A DNA stretch of 64,000 nt from Terriglobia bacterium (lineage in GTDB: Bacteria > Acidobacteriota > Terriglobia > Terriglobales > Acidobacteriaceae). A program made the translations under genes and the position numbers. Below are positions 1 to 8,054 of the stretch, in pieces. The notes beneath the pieces are model-generated. The model worked only from the letters and a program-made list of their open reading frames with translations, did no database searches and was not told the DNA's origin. The stretch is taken from assembly GCA_020072815.1 (NCBI GenBank), contig JAIQGE010000008.1, positions 62,001 to 126,000 of the forward strand, in the 5' to 3' direction. Position 1 is the stretch's first letter; each line of letters starts with the position of its first letter.

Positions 1-418
1 CTATTACGTTCCCACCATTTATGTGGGCGAGTATGTGGCGCAGGGCCGCGCCGACGCCGGAGCCAAGGTCTGGCTGGAGATGATCAAGGTCCATGCTGAC
101 ACCTTTACTCGCGCGCTTCATGCCGGCGTGAAGATTGCCTTCGGAACAGACGTAGGCGGTTTCGATTGGGGCATCAATCCGGCGGTGGAGTTCCCGTACA
201 TGGTCAAGTACGGCATGACTCCGGCCCAGGCCATCCGCTCAGCGACGATGACAGCCGCGGAGCTGCTGGACATGCAGAATGACGTGGGCAGCATCGCGCC
301 CGGCAAGTTCGCCGACCTGGTGGCCGTGAAGGGCGACCCCCTGGCGGACATTACTCTGCTGCAGAAAGTGGACTTCGTCATGAAAGGCGGCGAGGTTTAC
401 AAGTCTTTCATGCATTAA
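1..418 (+). CDS. Amidohydrolase, C-terminal part (5' end outside window)
   Basis: This is the 3' end of a metal-dependent amidohydrolase; the reading frame is open from base 2, so the start lies upstream of the window. The visible 138 residues carry the last metal-ligand motif (FGTDVGG, with the conserved Asp), the helix MTPAQAIRSATMTAAELL and the closing beta-sandwich signature GSIAPGKFADLVAVKGDPL. That order is typical of imidazolonepropionase-like hydrolases, which hydrolyse cyclic amides or dipeptides, often as secreted enzymes in acidobacteria. The substrate cannot be told from this part. A second enzyme with the same C-terminal signature enters the window at its other end. Confidence 0.9.
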   Translation, partial: YYVPTIYVGEYVAQGRADAGAKVWLEMIKVHADTFTRALHAGVKIAFGTDVGGFDWGINPAVEFPYMVKYGMTPAQAIRSATMTAAELLDMQNDVGSIAPGKFADLVAVKGDPLADITLLQKVDFVMKGGEVYKSFMH

Positions 419-524
419 GGCTCGGGCATTGAGTCTTGGGCGCGTTGAGCTTGTGCGCATTGAAGCAAAAATTTAACCGGCAAAAGGCGCAACTTCTTGA
501 CCATGGCGCGAATCTATTACGTGA

Positions 525-707
525 ATGCTGCTGCTATGGACCATTGTCGCGCTGGGCTGGCTGGCGATTGCGTTATTGGCAGCCGCGCTGTTTCGCCTGG
601 CATCTTACGCTGATAAGAAAGTGCGCCGTGACCGGGCCAAGGGCAGCGTTCAGCGCATCGTCATCACAAACAGGGGCGCGGAGTCTCGCCACAGACCGGC
701 CGCATAA
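525..707 (+). CDS. Small single-span membrane protein
   Basis: A 60-residue protein of unknown function. Residues 3-26 form one hydrophobic helix (LLWTIVALGWLAIALLAAAL). A basic juxtamembrane stretch (KKVRRDRAK) and a short polar tail follow, which suggests an N-out or signal-anchor membrane peptide with a cytoplasmic tail. No strong Shine-Dalgarno is visible. A competing frame from 436 to 714 covers the same bases but reads as a low-quality Trp/Arg-rich product. The hydrophobic pattern is the only support. Confidence 0.4.
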   Translation: MLLLWTIVALGWLAIALLAAALFRLASYADKKVRRDRAKGSVQRIVITNRGAESRHRPAA

Positions 708-984
708 ATACTGAAAACCAAGCATCTTCTTTACCGCGCATTTCTTGCGCGGCGCATTTCAATTTCTCGTTCATATCCGTTCAAGGAAAACCGCTGGCGA
801 CGCTGGGCGCTTTCTTGCCGCCCAGCGTCACCAGAAATTATTTCCTCTCAAGCAGCGGCACGGGACAAAAGCAAATCCTGGATAAAACAAACACGATAAT
901 CGGGATCAATGTATGTTGGCGCATTTCGTCGTCTGCTCAAGGTTGAGGGTTGTTGTTTGCGCCCGGCACTTGGCGCGCTGGCAA

Positions 985-1584
985 TCAGAAGCGCAACACC
1001 ACGCCTCCGCCGGCGAACAGGTTGTGGCGAACTTTGATTCCGATGGTGTTCAGGTTAGGGACGCCGGTGTAGAAGTCGCGTACTTCCACGCGAAAGGCCA
1101 CCGGCAGCAGCGGAGGATGAAAGTCCGCTCCGGCGCCGCCCTGCACGGCGCTCTTGGTGGAGCCCTTCACCGTGGTAGTCGCCCCGCCCACTGTGGTGCT
1201 GCTGGGATTGAAGTGGACCAGGCCTCCGCCCGCGGAGATCCATGGACTGAAGACGGACTTGGACGCAATCTTCAGCCGCAGCGCCGGAGTGAAGAAGATG
1301 GAACTGTAGCTCTTCACCGCGGTCAGGTTGCTGGTGGTGAGATCGGTGGACGGAGTCGCCACCAGGGGAAATTCCAGGTGCAACGCCGCTGCGGAAACGT
1401 CCGCCAGTTCCGTGGCGTAGTTGGCTTCAAAGGCGAAGGTCTTGGAGAACGTGGTTTGGTTGGTGGTGGCCCCAACGGAAGGCGTGATTTTTCCTCCCGC
1501 TGAAAACGCCAGTTCGTTTTTCTGCGCAAGACTGCTGGCGCACAGGGCCAGCAGAAAGGTAGACAAGCAAAGGATTTTCCTCAT
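985..1584 (-). CDS. Secreted outer-membrane beta-barrel protein
   Basis: A 199-residue protein with a signal peptide (MRKILCLSTFLLALCASSLAQ) followed by alternating hydrophobic/polar beta strands rich in Gly, Ser and Thr. It ends in aromatic Phe (GGGVVLRF), the usual outer-membrane insertion signal, so it should be a small porin-like or OmpA/OprF-type barrel. No ligand can be inferred. The frame stays open further upstream, but the start at 1584 is preferred because it begins the signal peptide and has GAGGGAG 8-10 bases ahead. The neighbour to its left in transcription is a beta-propeller lipoprotein on the same strand. Confidence 0.75.
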   Translation of the reverse strand: MRKILCLSTFLLALCASSLAQKNELAFSAGGKITPSVGATTNQTTFSKTFAFEANYATELADVSAAALHLEFPLVATPSTDLTTSNLTAVKSYSSIFFTPALRLKIASKSVFSPWISAGGGLVHFNPSSTTVGGATTTVKGSTKSAVQGGAGADFHPPLLPVAFRVEVRDFYTGVPNLNTIGIKVRHNLFAGGGVVLRF

Positions 1585-1719
1585 TGACACACTCCCTCTT
1601 GTCCGGCTTAGACGCAGCCGGCATTTCTGAGGATGTTTCAAACTGTTGACTCGAAAGGACATGTCCGGACCAAGCGCGGCTGTTGCCCCTCCAGGACTTG
1701 CCTGTGAGGAATGGAATGG

Positions 1720-1782
1720 CCCATCCAAACTCGCAAGCGGTTTGGAGCGAAGGGACAGCTAAGGGAAGAGTCTCTTGGTCGT
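1720..1782. repeat. Dispersed repeat, first tail copy (CCCATCCAAACTCGC type)
   Basis: About 63 bases that recur at 1872-1932 with a few substitutions. Both begin CCCATCCAAACTCGC and contain GGTTTGGAGCGAAG followed by GACA and CTAAGG. Together with the core at 1816-1841 they make up most of the 337-base gap 1585-1921. No gene is seen in the gap. Confidence 0.7.
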
Positions 1783-1815
1783 CGTCGATACAACCATGCA
1801 GCCAATCTTCGCGAC

Positions 1816-1841
1816 GGCGAGGCCGGCTTGCGCGCCGAGCC
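1816..1841. repeat. Dispersed repeat core (GGCGAGGCCGGCTTGCGC), copy 1
   Basis: A 26-base core that recurs at 17126-17151 with one mismatch, also upstream of a tail containing GGAGCG-AGCGACA. The two loci are about 15 kb apart and both intergenic, which marks a dispersed non-coding repeat family. Confidence 0.65.
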
Positions 1842-1871
1842 GAGCCGCGTCAGATGCTTGAGAATGTCTGC

Positions 1872-1932
1872 CCCATCCAAACTCGCAAGCGGTTTGGAGC
1901 GAAGCGACAACTAAGGAAGATTCACTTGGTCG
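1872..1932. repeat. Dispersed repeat, second tail copy
   Basis: Second copy of the 1720-1782 repeat. Its right end overlaps the last codons and stop of the beta-propeller gene (stop at 1922-1924), so the C-terminus of that protein borders or lies within repeat sequence. Confidence 0.65.
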
Positions 1933-3046
1933 TAAGAATCCAAGACGGAGAAACCACTTCAGCAAAAGGAGAGTTGGTGATGGCGGTCAGCGTGCCGTCC
2001 GTGCCGTTGATGGTAAAAACAGCCACGCTCCTGGCGTTCACGTTGGAGACGAAGAGGAACGTGTTGGTGAAATCCACGGTCAGGAACCCTGGCTGGGCGG
2101 AATTGGTGATACCGGCGGCCTTGGTGCTGAACGGAGATCCCACATCTTCCGTGAGCACGCCGGCCTTGATGGTGTAGGCGGAAACATTGTCAGAGTCGCG
2201 ATTGGACGCGTAGAGGAATTGTCCACTGGGGTCCACCGTCACCGCTACGGGAGTTGTGCCGGTGGCCACCGGCGAACCAACGGGAGAGAGAACGCCGGTG
2301 TTAGCGGCAACCGAAAAGCTCACCACTTTGTTGTTCACCGCATCAACCGCAAAAAGAAATTGCCCTTTGGGGTCCATGGCTATTCCCATCACGTTGGCCC
2401 CTGCGCCCGCCGAGACTGGCGCGCCTATGGAAGTAAGGGCGCCGCCGGCCCCAATGGTAAAGCCGGAAACCGTGGACAATGTGCCGTTGGCCACATACAG
2501 CGCGGGCGAAGTCGGAGACACCACCAGAAATTGCGGATTCGCCAGTGTGGGAAACGGCGAACCGGCAATTTGCGTGAGCAGACCGCGCGCGGGGTCAATG
2601 CTGAAAACGGAAATGCTGGCCGCCACCGTGGCCGACCCCTGATTGAGCACGAAGAGGAATTGTCCGGTGGAGTCTATTCCCACGCCAATGGGAGCCGTGC
2701 CCACCGGCGAAGGCGCCACGGCTGTACCCACCGGCGTAAGCACCCCGGTCGTGCGGTCAAGGTTGAACCCGGAGACCGTGTTGGAGGTCAGGTTGGCTAC
2801 ATAGATAAAGTCCTTGGTGGGATGAAGCACCATGGCTACCGGACGCGGGTTGGTGGCGAAGTTGGAAAGCGGGAGCGCCGAAAGTTCTCCGTCGCCAAGC
2901 ATATTGAGACCAATAATGTTGTTCGACCCCTGGCCCACCATGTAGAGCAGCCCGATTTTGGCCGGCCCGCTGGAGCCGCCGCAACCTACCACCGCAACCG
3001 CGGCCATCACCAGCAATAAGAAAAGAATAAGTGCCTTCGTTTTCAT
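1922..3046 (-). CDS. Lactonase-family seven-bladed beta-propeller lipoprotein
   Basis: A 374-residue exported lipoprotein. Residues 1-23 are a lipoprotein signal peptide with lipobox VVGC, then a GGSSG linker. The rest repeats a blade pattern about every 45-50 residues (GQFLFVLNQGS, GQFLFAVDAVNN, GQFLYASNRDSDN), the hallmark of YncE/6-phosphogluconolactonase-like (YkgB-type) propellers. In acidobacteria these are mostly surface or periplasmic proteins of unknown ligand, and true lactonase activity is not implied. The start at 3046 was chosen because AAGAGG lies 6 bases ahead and it begins the signal peptide; the frame continues upstream without a better start. Confidence 0.85.
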   Translation of the reverse strand: MKTKALILFLLLVMAAVAVVGCGGSSGPAKIGLLYMVGQGSNNIIGLNMLGDGELSALPLSNFATNPRPVAMVLHPTKDFIYVANLTSNTVSGFNLDRTTGVLTPVGTAVAPSPVGTAPIGVGIDSTGQFLFVLNQGSATVAASISVFSIDPARGLLTQIAGSPFPTLANPQFLVVSPTSPALYVANGTLSTVSGFTIGAGGALTSIGAPVSAGAGANVMGIAMDPKGQFLFAVDAVNNKVVSFSVAANTGVLSPVGSPVATGTTPVAVTVDPSGQFLYASNRDSDNVSAYTIKAGVLTEDVGSPFSTKAAGITNSAQPGFLTVDFTNTFLFVSNVNARSVAVFTINGTDGTLTAITNSPFAEVVSPSWILTTK

Positions 3047-3201
3047 GATGCCTCTTCTTGAGTAAGAGAACTTGCAGCACGCCACATCCCTGGAACGCTC
3101 GCGGACCCTGGGACTTGCCTGGAAATGCATGATTAGCTGCAGAACAGTCTAGCCGTTTACCCGCATTCTGGCCAAATGGGAAGGCCGGGACTGCTTGCGC
3201 G

Positions 3202-3972
3202 TTACATGCGGAAAGCGACCAGGATGGCGCCCTCCACCTCCACCGGATCGCCGTTCAGCAGAAATGGTTTGTACTTCCACTCTTTGACAGCGTCCATAGC
3301 CGCTTGCGCCAGGATAGGATGGCCCGAAACCAGCCTTAGGTTGTGCACATTGCCCTCTTTATCTATAGTGACGAGCATCCGCACGTCCCCCTGAATGTGC
3401 GCAACCCGGGCCATCGGCGGATACTTGGGCTCCACCTTCTGGAGGATCATGCCTTCCAGGACTCCCGGGGCAATGCGCAGCCGTTTGACCTGCGGCGCTG
3501 CCGCGCCTGGTTCGTTCGAAGGCAATGGCGTTTCTGACGGCTGCGGCGCCAGCTGCGAAGATACAAGTTTGAATCTGACCACCACCCGGGTTTCTACTTC
3601 AACGGCCTCGCCATTGAGGAGATACGGTCGGTATTCCCACTGCTTCACCGCCTTGATGGCGGCTGCGCGCAGGCGCGGGTCTTCGGTTACGGCTGGGTCA
3701 GGCGGCAGACCTTCGCGCGACACGGGCGCGACCTCAACCACCTTGCCTTGCTTATCCACGATGACGCGCAGAACTATGTCGCCCGCCACATGCTCGGCGC
3801 GCGCCCCTTCCGGATACTCCGGCTCAGCGCGATGCGTCAGCAGTCCCTCGGAAACTCCCAGCGAGACACGCAGACGCTGCGGCTTTGGGGCTTCGCTCTG
3901 TTGTTGCAGCGCGCTCAGATGCCAAGGCGACAATAAGGCGGTAGCGATGGCCAATAAACACAGGATTTTCAT
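3202..3972 (-). CDS. Secreted protein with two TonB C-terminal domains
   Basis: A 256-residue protein: signal peptide (MKILCLLAIATALLSPWHLSA), then two homologous TonB_C domains at about 45-130 and 165-256. Each has the pattern EPEYP..AR..H..GD...V.ID..G.V, then AA..AVK.W.Y.P.LLNG.PVEVE. TonB_C domains contact TonB boxes of outer-membrane receptors. Here there is no long Pro-rich periplasmic spacer and no clear membrane anchor beyond the signal peptide, so it may be a periplasmic TonB-like partner and not an energy transducer. It is divergent from the AsmA-like gene, with 80 bases between the starts. Confidence 0.8.
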   Translation of the reverse strand: MKILCLLAIATALLSPWHLSALQQQSEAPKPQRLRVSLGVSEGLLTHRAEPEYPEGARAEHVAGDIVLRVIVDKQGKVVEVAPVSREGLPPDPAVTEDPRLRAAAIKAVKQWEYRPYLLNGEAVEVETRVVVRFKLVSSQLAPQPSETPLPSNEPGAAAPQVKRLRIAPGVLEGMILQKVEPKYPPMARVAHIQGDVRMLVTIDKEGNVHNLRLVSGHPILAQAAMDAVKEWKYKPFLLNGDPVEVEGAILVAFRM

Positions 3973-4052
3973 AGCGTCCAAAAGCTTGCAGCAAAGCCTT
4001 CTAGGTGTCAATTGCGCCCCCGGGCCGGGGGCTTTCTGGTAGCATTTTGGGC

Positions 4053-5711
4053 ATGAAACGCCTACTGATCATCGCTGGTATTGTGGTGGGAGTGCTGTTG
4101 CTGGCAGCCTTGTTGGTGCCGCTCTTCGTGAACGTGGATACCTTCCGTCCGCAGCTGGAACAAACGCTTTCCGCGGGGCTGAACCGCCCGGTGCACATCG
4201 GGAAGCTGGAGGCTTCCATCTTCAGCGGTGGAGCCGCGGCCAACGACATTTCGATCAGCGACGATCCTGCGTTCAGCAAGTCGCCATTCCTGCAGGCGTC
4301 CTCCGTCAAGATCGGGCTGCATCTGATGCCGCTGATCTTCTCCAAAAAGCTGGAAGTGACGTCCGTATCGGTGGTGAAGCCGGAGATCGTCCTGCTCAAG
4401 AACGCCGCCGGCAAGTGGAACTACTCCACAGTAGGAAGTTCCAAGCCCAGCGCACAGCCCACGCCGACAACCTCTGCTTCCATGGATATCTCGGTGGAGA
4501 AATTTGAAATCGTGGACGGCAAAATGCGCGTGGGCCACGCAGGAGGACAAGCCAAGGAAAGCGTGTACGAGAACGTGAACCTGGTAGCCAAGAGCATCTC
4601 GCTCTCGAGCGCCATGCCATTCACCTTTAGCGCCAACACGCCCGGCGGAGGCGCGCTCAAGCTGGAAGGCCAGGCCGGCCCGGTGAACCAAAGCGACGCA
4701 AGCCGCACGCCGCTGGACGCGCAGATCAAGCTGGAACACGCGGACCTGGCAGCCACCGGATTCATTGATCCCAGCTCCGGCCTGGGCGGGATTTTGGATT
4801 TTGAAACCAAGCTGAAGTCCGACGGCCGCAAGCTGCATTCTGAAGGCAAGGCCAAGGCCGAGAAACTCAAAGTGGTACCGGGCAGCTCTCCCGCACAGGG
4901 CGCCGTGAGTCTGGACTACAGTTCCGATTTCGGGCTGGATTCAGAAACCGGGACGCTCAACGCCAACGTTCACAGCGGCAACAGCACCGCCAACGCCAGC
5001 GGCAGCCTGGACGCGCACGGCGCCGATACCCTGGCCCATTTGAAGATCCACGGCAAAGACATGGCGGTGAATGATCTGGTCGGGCTGCTGCCGGCCTTCG
5101 GCGTGGTGCTGCCCTCCGGCTCTTCGCTGAAAGGCGGGGTCCTCAACATGGACTTTAACGCGGAAGGGCCGCTGGACCGGCTGGTGATTACCGGCCCCTT
5201 GCGCATTACCGGAACCACCCTGACCGGCTACAACCTGAGCCAGAAATTGGGCGCGATCGCCTCCTTTACCGGCATCAAGTCCAGCAACGAGACTCTGATC
5301 CAGACGTTCAGCTCCGGGCTTCGCGTAGCTCCGGAAGGCATTCGCTCCGACAACCTGCTGCTGGATGTGCCTTCCATCGGAACGCTCACTGGCGACGGGA
5401 CGATTGGCGCCAACAAGTCGCTGAATTTCAAGATGCGGCTCAAAGTATCCACCAGCGCCGGGGGCGTTATGGGGGCTGTGGGCGGACTTACTTCCGTGGC
5501 GTCGGCTAACGGTATCCCGTTCACCGTTTCAGGCGACACCACCAATCCGGTCTTCAAGCCTGCGCTGGGCGATGAACTCAAAGGCCTCAAGGGCAACCTG
5601 TTGGGCGGCGGCGCCAAGGGCGTGAAAGAGCAGCAACAGCAGGTGAAGGACGTGTTTGGCGGGTTCCTGGGTAAGAAGAAGCCGGATGCGTCACCCACAC
5701 CCAAGAAATAA
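4053..5711 (+). CDS. AsmA-family envelope protein
   Basis: A 552-residue protein. Residues 5-26 form an N-terminal membrane anchor, followed at once by the AsmA signature (FRPQLEQTLSAGLNRPVHIGKLEAS). The long body is beta-rich and repetitive, typical of the AsmA/TamB repeating beta-groove superfamily that handles lipid transport or outer-membrane biogenesis. The tail is Gly- and Lys-rich (KKKPDASPTPKK). The start at 4053 begins the anchor helix. The next gene downstream is a SurA-like chaperone, so this is an outer-membrane assembly neighbourhood. Confidence 0.85.
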   Translation: MKRLLIIAGIVVGVLLLAALLVPLFVNVDTFRPQLEQTLSAGLNRPVHIGKLEASIFSGGAAANDISISDDPAFSKSPFLQASSVKIGLHLMPLIFSKKLEVTSVSVVKPEIVLLKNAAGKWNYSTVGSSKPSAQPTPTTSASMDISVEKFEIVDGKMRVGHAGGQAKESVYENVNLVAKSISLSSAMPFTFSANTPGGGALKLEGQAGPVNQSDASRTPLDAQIKLEHADLAATGFIDPSSGLGGILDFETKLKSDGRKLHSEGKAKAEKLKVVPGSSPAQGAVSLDYSSDFGLDSETGTLNANVHSGNSTANASGSLDAHGADTLAHLKIHGKDMAVNDLVGLLPAFGVVLPSGSSLKGGVLNMDFNAEGPLDRLVITGPLRITGTTLTGYNLSQKLGAIASFTGIKSSNETLIQTFSSGLRVAPEGIRSDNLLLDVPSIGTLTGDGTIGANKSLNFKMRLKVSTSAGGVMGAVGGLTSVASANGIPFTVSGDTTNPVFKPALGDELKGLKGNLLGGGAKGVKEQQQQVKDVFGGFLGKKKPDASPTPKK

Positions 5712-5746
5712 GGACATTAAGGAATCCCGTGCGGGGGACGCTGCGC

Positions 5747-5755
5747 TGCTACAAT
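5747..5755 (+). promoter_or_regulatory. Extended -10 promoter element for the SurA-like gene
   Basis: TGC directly followed by TACAAT matches an extended -10 (TGn-TATAAT). It lies 48 bases before the start codon, leaving a leader of about 40 bases that holds the ribosome-binding site. No convincing -35 is seen, which is tolerable for an extended -10. Confidence 0.45.
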
Positions 5756-5802
5756 AAAGTGCATAAATCCACTTTTCCAGCGTTCGTCAGGAAGTTGCCA
5801 TC

Positions 5803-6948
5803 ATGAAGAAGTTGACTCTTAGTTTGGGAGTTTTAGCGCTGTTCGCCGTGGTCCTGCGGGCGGACAACATCGTGGACGAGATCATCGCCCGCGTGAATGA
5901 CTCCATCATCACCCAGGCCGACTACAAAAAAGCCCAGAGCCAGTCCATGGAAGAGCTGAAACAGCAGTTCCCCGGCGACTGGCAAACCCGCTGGAGCCAG
6001 CAGCAGAAAGACCTGTTGCGCGAGCTGATTGACCGGCAGGTCCTGCTGGAACGCGGCAAAGAGATGGGCGTGACCGGCGAAACCGAAGTGGTCAAGCGGC
6101 TGAACGCCATGCGCCAGCAGATGAACCTGCCGGACATGGATTCCCTGGAGAGAGAAGCCCGCAAACAAGGCGTCTCCTTTGAGGATTTGAAGGAAGACAT
6201 CCGCACCCGCGTGGTGACCGAACAAGTGATCGGCCAGGAAGTGGGCTCTCACCTTTCCATTACCAAGCAAGACATCCAGGACTTCTACGACAAACACCAG
6301 AAAGAGCTGCAGGGCGAGGAAGAAGTCAGCTTGAGTGAAATCCTGGTGGCCACCCAGGTCACTAAGCCTGAAGGCGGAGAGCAGAAAGACGCCCAGGGCA
6401 AACCTGTGCCGGACAAGCCTCTGCCGGAAGACCCGGCGCTGGTGGCCCAGGCGGAAGCCAAAGCCAACCAGATCCTGCAAATGCTCCGTGGCGGAGCGAA
6501 ATTTGAGGACCTGGCCAAGCAATACTCGAATGGCACCACCGCGGCGCAGGGTGGTCCGCTGGGCAACTTCAAGCGCGGCGAACTGGCCAAAGATTTTGAA
6601 GACAAGACCTTCTCCCTCAAGCCCGGTGAATTTACTGATCTGGTCCGGACCAAGCAAGGCTTCCTCATCATGAAGGTCAACAGCCATCGTTCCGCCGGCG
6701 TGCCGCCGTTGAAGGAAATTGAAGAGAGAATCCGCCAGGCCATCTACTCGCAGAAACTGGAGCCTGCGGCGCGCACGTACCTGACCAAGCTGCGGGAGAA
6801 GTACTACATTGACGTGAAGACCGGATACGTTGACACCGGCGCCACCGCCAATCCCAACCGGCCCATCATGATGGCCGCGGCCGGCGATCCCGCCACGCGC
6901 CAGGGCAAATCAGGGCTGAAAAAAAAGAAGAAGTTCCTGCTGTTCTAG
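5803..6948 (+). CDS. SurA-type periplasmic peptidyl-prolyl isomerase/chaperone
   Basis: A 381-residue protein with signal peptide (MKKLTLSLGVLALFAVVLRA). A SurA N-terminal chaperone domain covers about 22-160 (DEIIARVNDSIITQADY) and a parvulin rotamase domain about 170-310 (FEDLAKQYSNG, GPLGNFKRGELAKDFEDKTFSLKPGEF, VRTKQGFLIMKV). The C-terminal helix is followed by a Lys-rich tail. Its expected role is to escort unfolded outer-membrane proteins and isomerise prolyl bonds in the periplasm. AGGAAG sits 9 bases before the start. It follows the AsmA-like gene by about 90 bases but has its own promoter element. Confidence 0.88.
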   Translation: MKKLTLSLGVLALFAVVLRADNIVDEIIARVNDSIITQADYKKAQSQSMEELKQQFPGDWQTRWSQQQKDLLRELIDRQVLLERGKEMGVTGETEVVKRLNAMRQQMNLPDMDSLEREARKQGVSFEDLKEDIRTRVVTEQVIGQEVGSHLSITKQDIQDFYDKHQKELQGEEEVSLSEILVATQVTKPEGGEQKDAQGKPVPDKPLPEDPALVAQAEAKANQILQMLRGGAKFEDLAKQYSNGTTAAQGGPLGNFKRGELAKDFEDKTFSLKPGEFTDLVRTKQGFLIMKVNSHRSAGVPPLKEIEERIRQAIYSQKLEPAARTYLTKLREKYYIDVKTGYVDTGATANPNRPIMMAAAGDPATRQGKSGLKKKKKFLLF

Positions 6949-7066
6949 GAAAACAAACTCCTCTCGTCTCAGCGAATGCGATGATTGTCGCCGGACATCG
7001 CTCGCTTGGCTTCTGTGCCACGACAGGCTCTCGCAGATGCCGGACTGATGTACGTCCCTTTCGCGC

Positions 7067-7094
7067 TTGCATTCGCTGCTGGTGCATCTACAAT
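7067..7094 (+). promoter_or_regulatory. Sigma-70-like promoter of the first cupin gene (near-leaderless)
   Basis: TTGCAT (7067-7072) and TACAAT (7089-7094) are separated by 16 bases. Transcription should start about 7 bases after the -10, at or within a few bases of the ATG at 7104, so there is no room for a Shine-Dalgarno. Confidence 0.5.
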
Positions 7095-7103
7095 ATTCTG
7101 CCT

Positions 7104-7883
7104 ATGAAACGAGCCTTGATCGCAGTGTTCCTGCTTCTGTCTCTTTGCGCCCTGGCGCAGCAACCTTCGGCGACGGTGGAGATCACCGCTGAGCCCCACC
7201 ACCATCTGGTTATCGAAAACCTGTTTGTGCACGCCTACGCCGTGAATGTTGCTCCCAAGGAGACGTCCCTGATGCACCATCACGGGCGCGACTACCTTTC
7301 CATCTCGCTGGGCGACGCTGAGATCATCAACGCCAAAGAAGGCGCCGCGCCGGTGAACGCCAAATTCAAAGATGGCGACGTGCGTTTCACGCCGGCAGGC
7401 CTGGTCCATGCCGTCACCAATACCGCCGACCAGCCGTTTCGCAACGCCACCATTGAACTGATGCAGCCCACCACCAACCAGCATGCCTGCACCGAGGGGT
7501 GCTCGGTCCCGGTCCCGTGTGACGCGGCAGACAAAACCAAGTGCACCATGGTGACCAAGGCTTTCCAGTCAGACCAGTGGTCGGTCACCATCGTGACCAT
7601 GCCGGCAGGGGCCAGTTACGCCCAGCACACGCACCTGGCAAATTATCTGGTGTTCTCCCTGAGCGACGGCGACGTGAAGGTCCGCGTCCAGGACGGTCCG
7701 GAAACCGCGGTCCACTACAAGCGTGGCGACCTCATCTGGAACAATCCGACGGTCCACAGCTTGAGCAACACGGGCGCCAGTACAGTGCGAGCGGCAGTGT
7801 TGGAGTTCCGCGGTCGACCCGCCGGTGAAGGCTCCGAGTCCATGGGGCCGGACACCAAGCCCAAGCCGCACGACCACCACTAG
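7104..7883 (+). CDS. Secreted bicupin-like protein, copy 1
   Basis: A 259-residue exported protein: signal peptide (MKRALIAVFLLLSLCALAQ) and two cupin folds at about 30-130 and 155-245. The first has the metal-binding type motif HHHGRDYLSISLGDAE and a later PAGLVHAV; the second has HTHLANYLVFSLSDGDV and NPTVHSL. A Cys-containing linker (ACTEGCSVPVPCDAADKTKC) lies between them and the tail is His-rich (KPHDHH). Its closest relative is the next gene, a tandem duplicate. The function is unknown; a metal-binding periplasmic sensor or enzyme would fit. The start at 7104 begins the signal peptide. Confidence 0.75.
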   Translation: MKRALIAVFLLLSLCALAQQPSATVEITAEPHHHLVIENLFVHAYAVNVAPKETSLMHHHGRDYLSISLGDAEIINAKEGAAPVNAKFKDGDVRFTPAGLVHAVTNTADQPFRNATIELMQPTTNQHACTEGCSVPVPCDAADKTKCTMVTKAFQSDQWSVTIVTMPAGASYAQHTHLANYLVFSLSDGDVKVRVQDGPETAVHYKRGDLIWNNPTVHSLSNTGASTVRAAVLEFRGRPAGEGSESMGPDTKPKPHDHH

Positions 7884-8015
7884 AACAGGCCGCAGCGCTC
7901 TGGCTGCTCCACATAATCGCCAATGACGGCGGATTCGAGCTAAATCGATCCGCCGGATTCGGCCTTTATGTCTTTTCAAGCGTGCTTTTGCTTTTAGGCT
8001 TGCTCTTCTTCAGGC

Positions 8016-8045
8016 TTGCCGGGCATAGCATTTTGTTTCTACAAT
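8016..8045 (+). promoter_or_regulatory. Sigma-70-like promoter of the second cupin gene (near-leaderless)
   Basis: TTGCCG (8016-8021), an 18-base spacer and TACAAT (8040-8045). The -10 ends 9 bases before the ATG at 8055. The arrangement repeats that of the preceding paralogue. Confidence 0.45.
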
Positions 8046-8054
8046 ATTTCATAT

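Noticed and set aside
436-714. 92-residue frame overlapping the small membrane protein
   Set aside because: Trp/Arg/Cys-rich without hydrophobic or domain pattern; the other frame gives a coherent membrane helix.
913-1503. 196-residue plus-strand frame over the beta-barrel gene
   Set aside because: Reads as a shadow; the minus strand has a signal peptide, ribosome-binding site and terminal Phe.
4012-4045. TTGCGC and TAGCAT as a promoter for the AsmA-like gene
   Set aside because: The spacer is 22 bases, too long for a sigma-70-type promoter.
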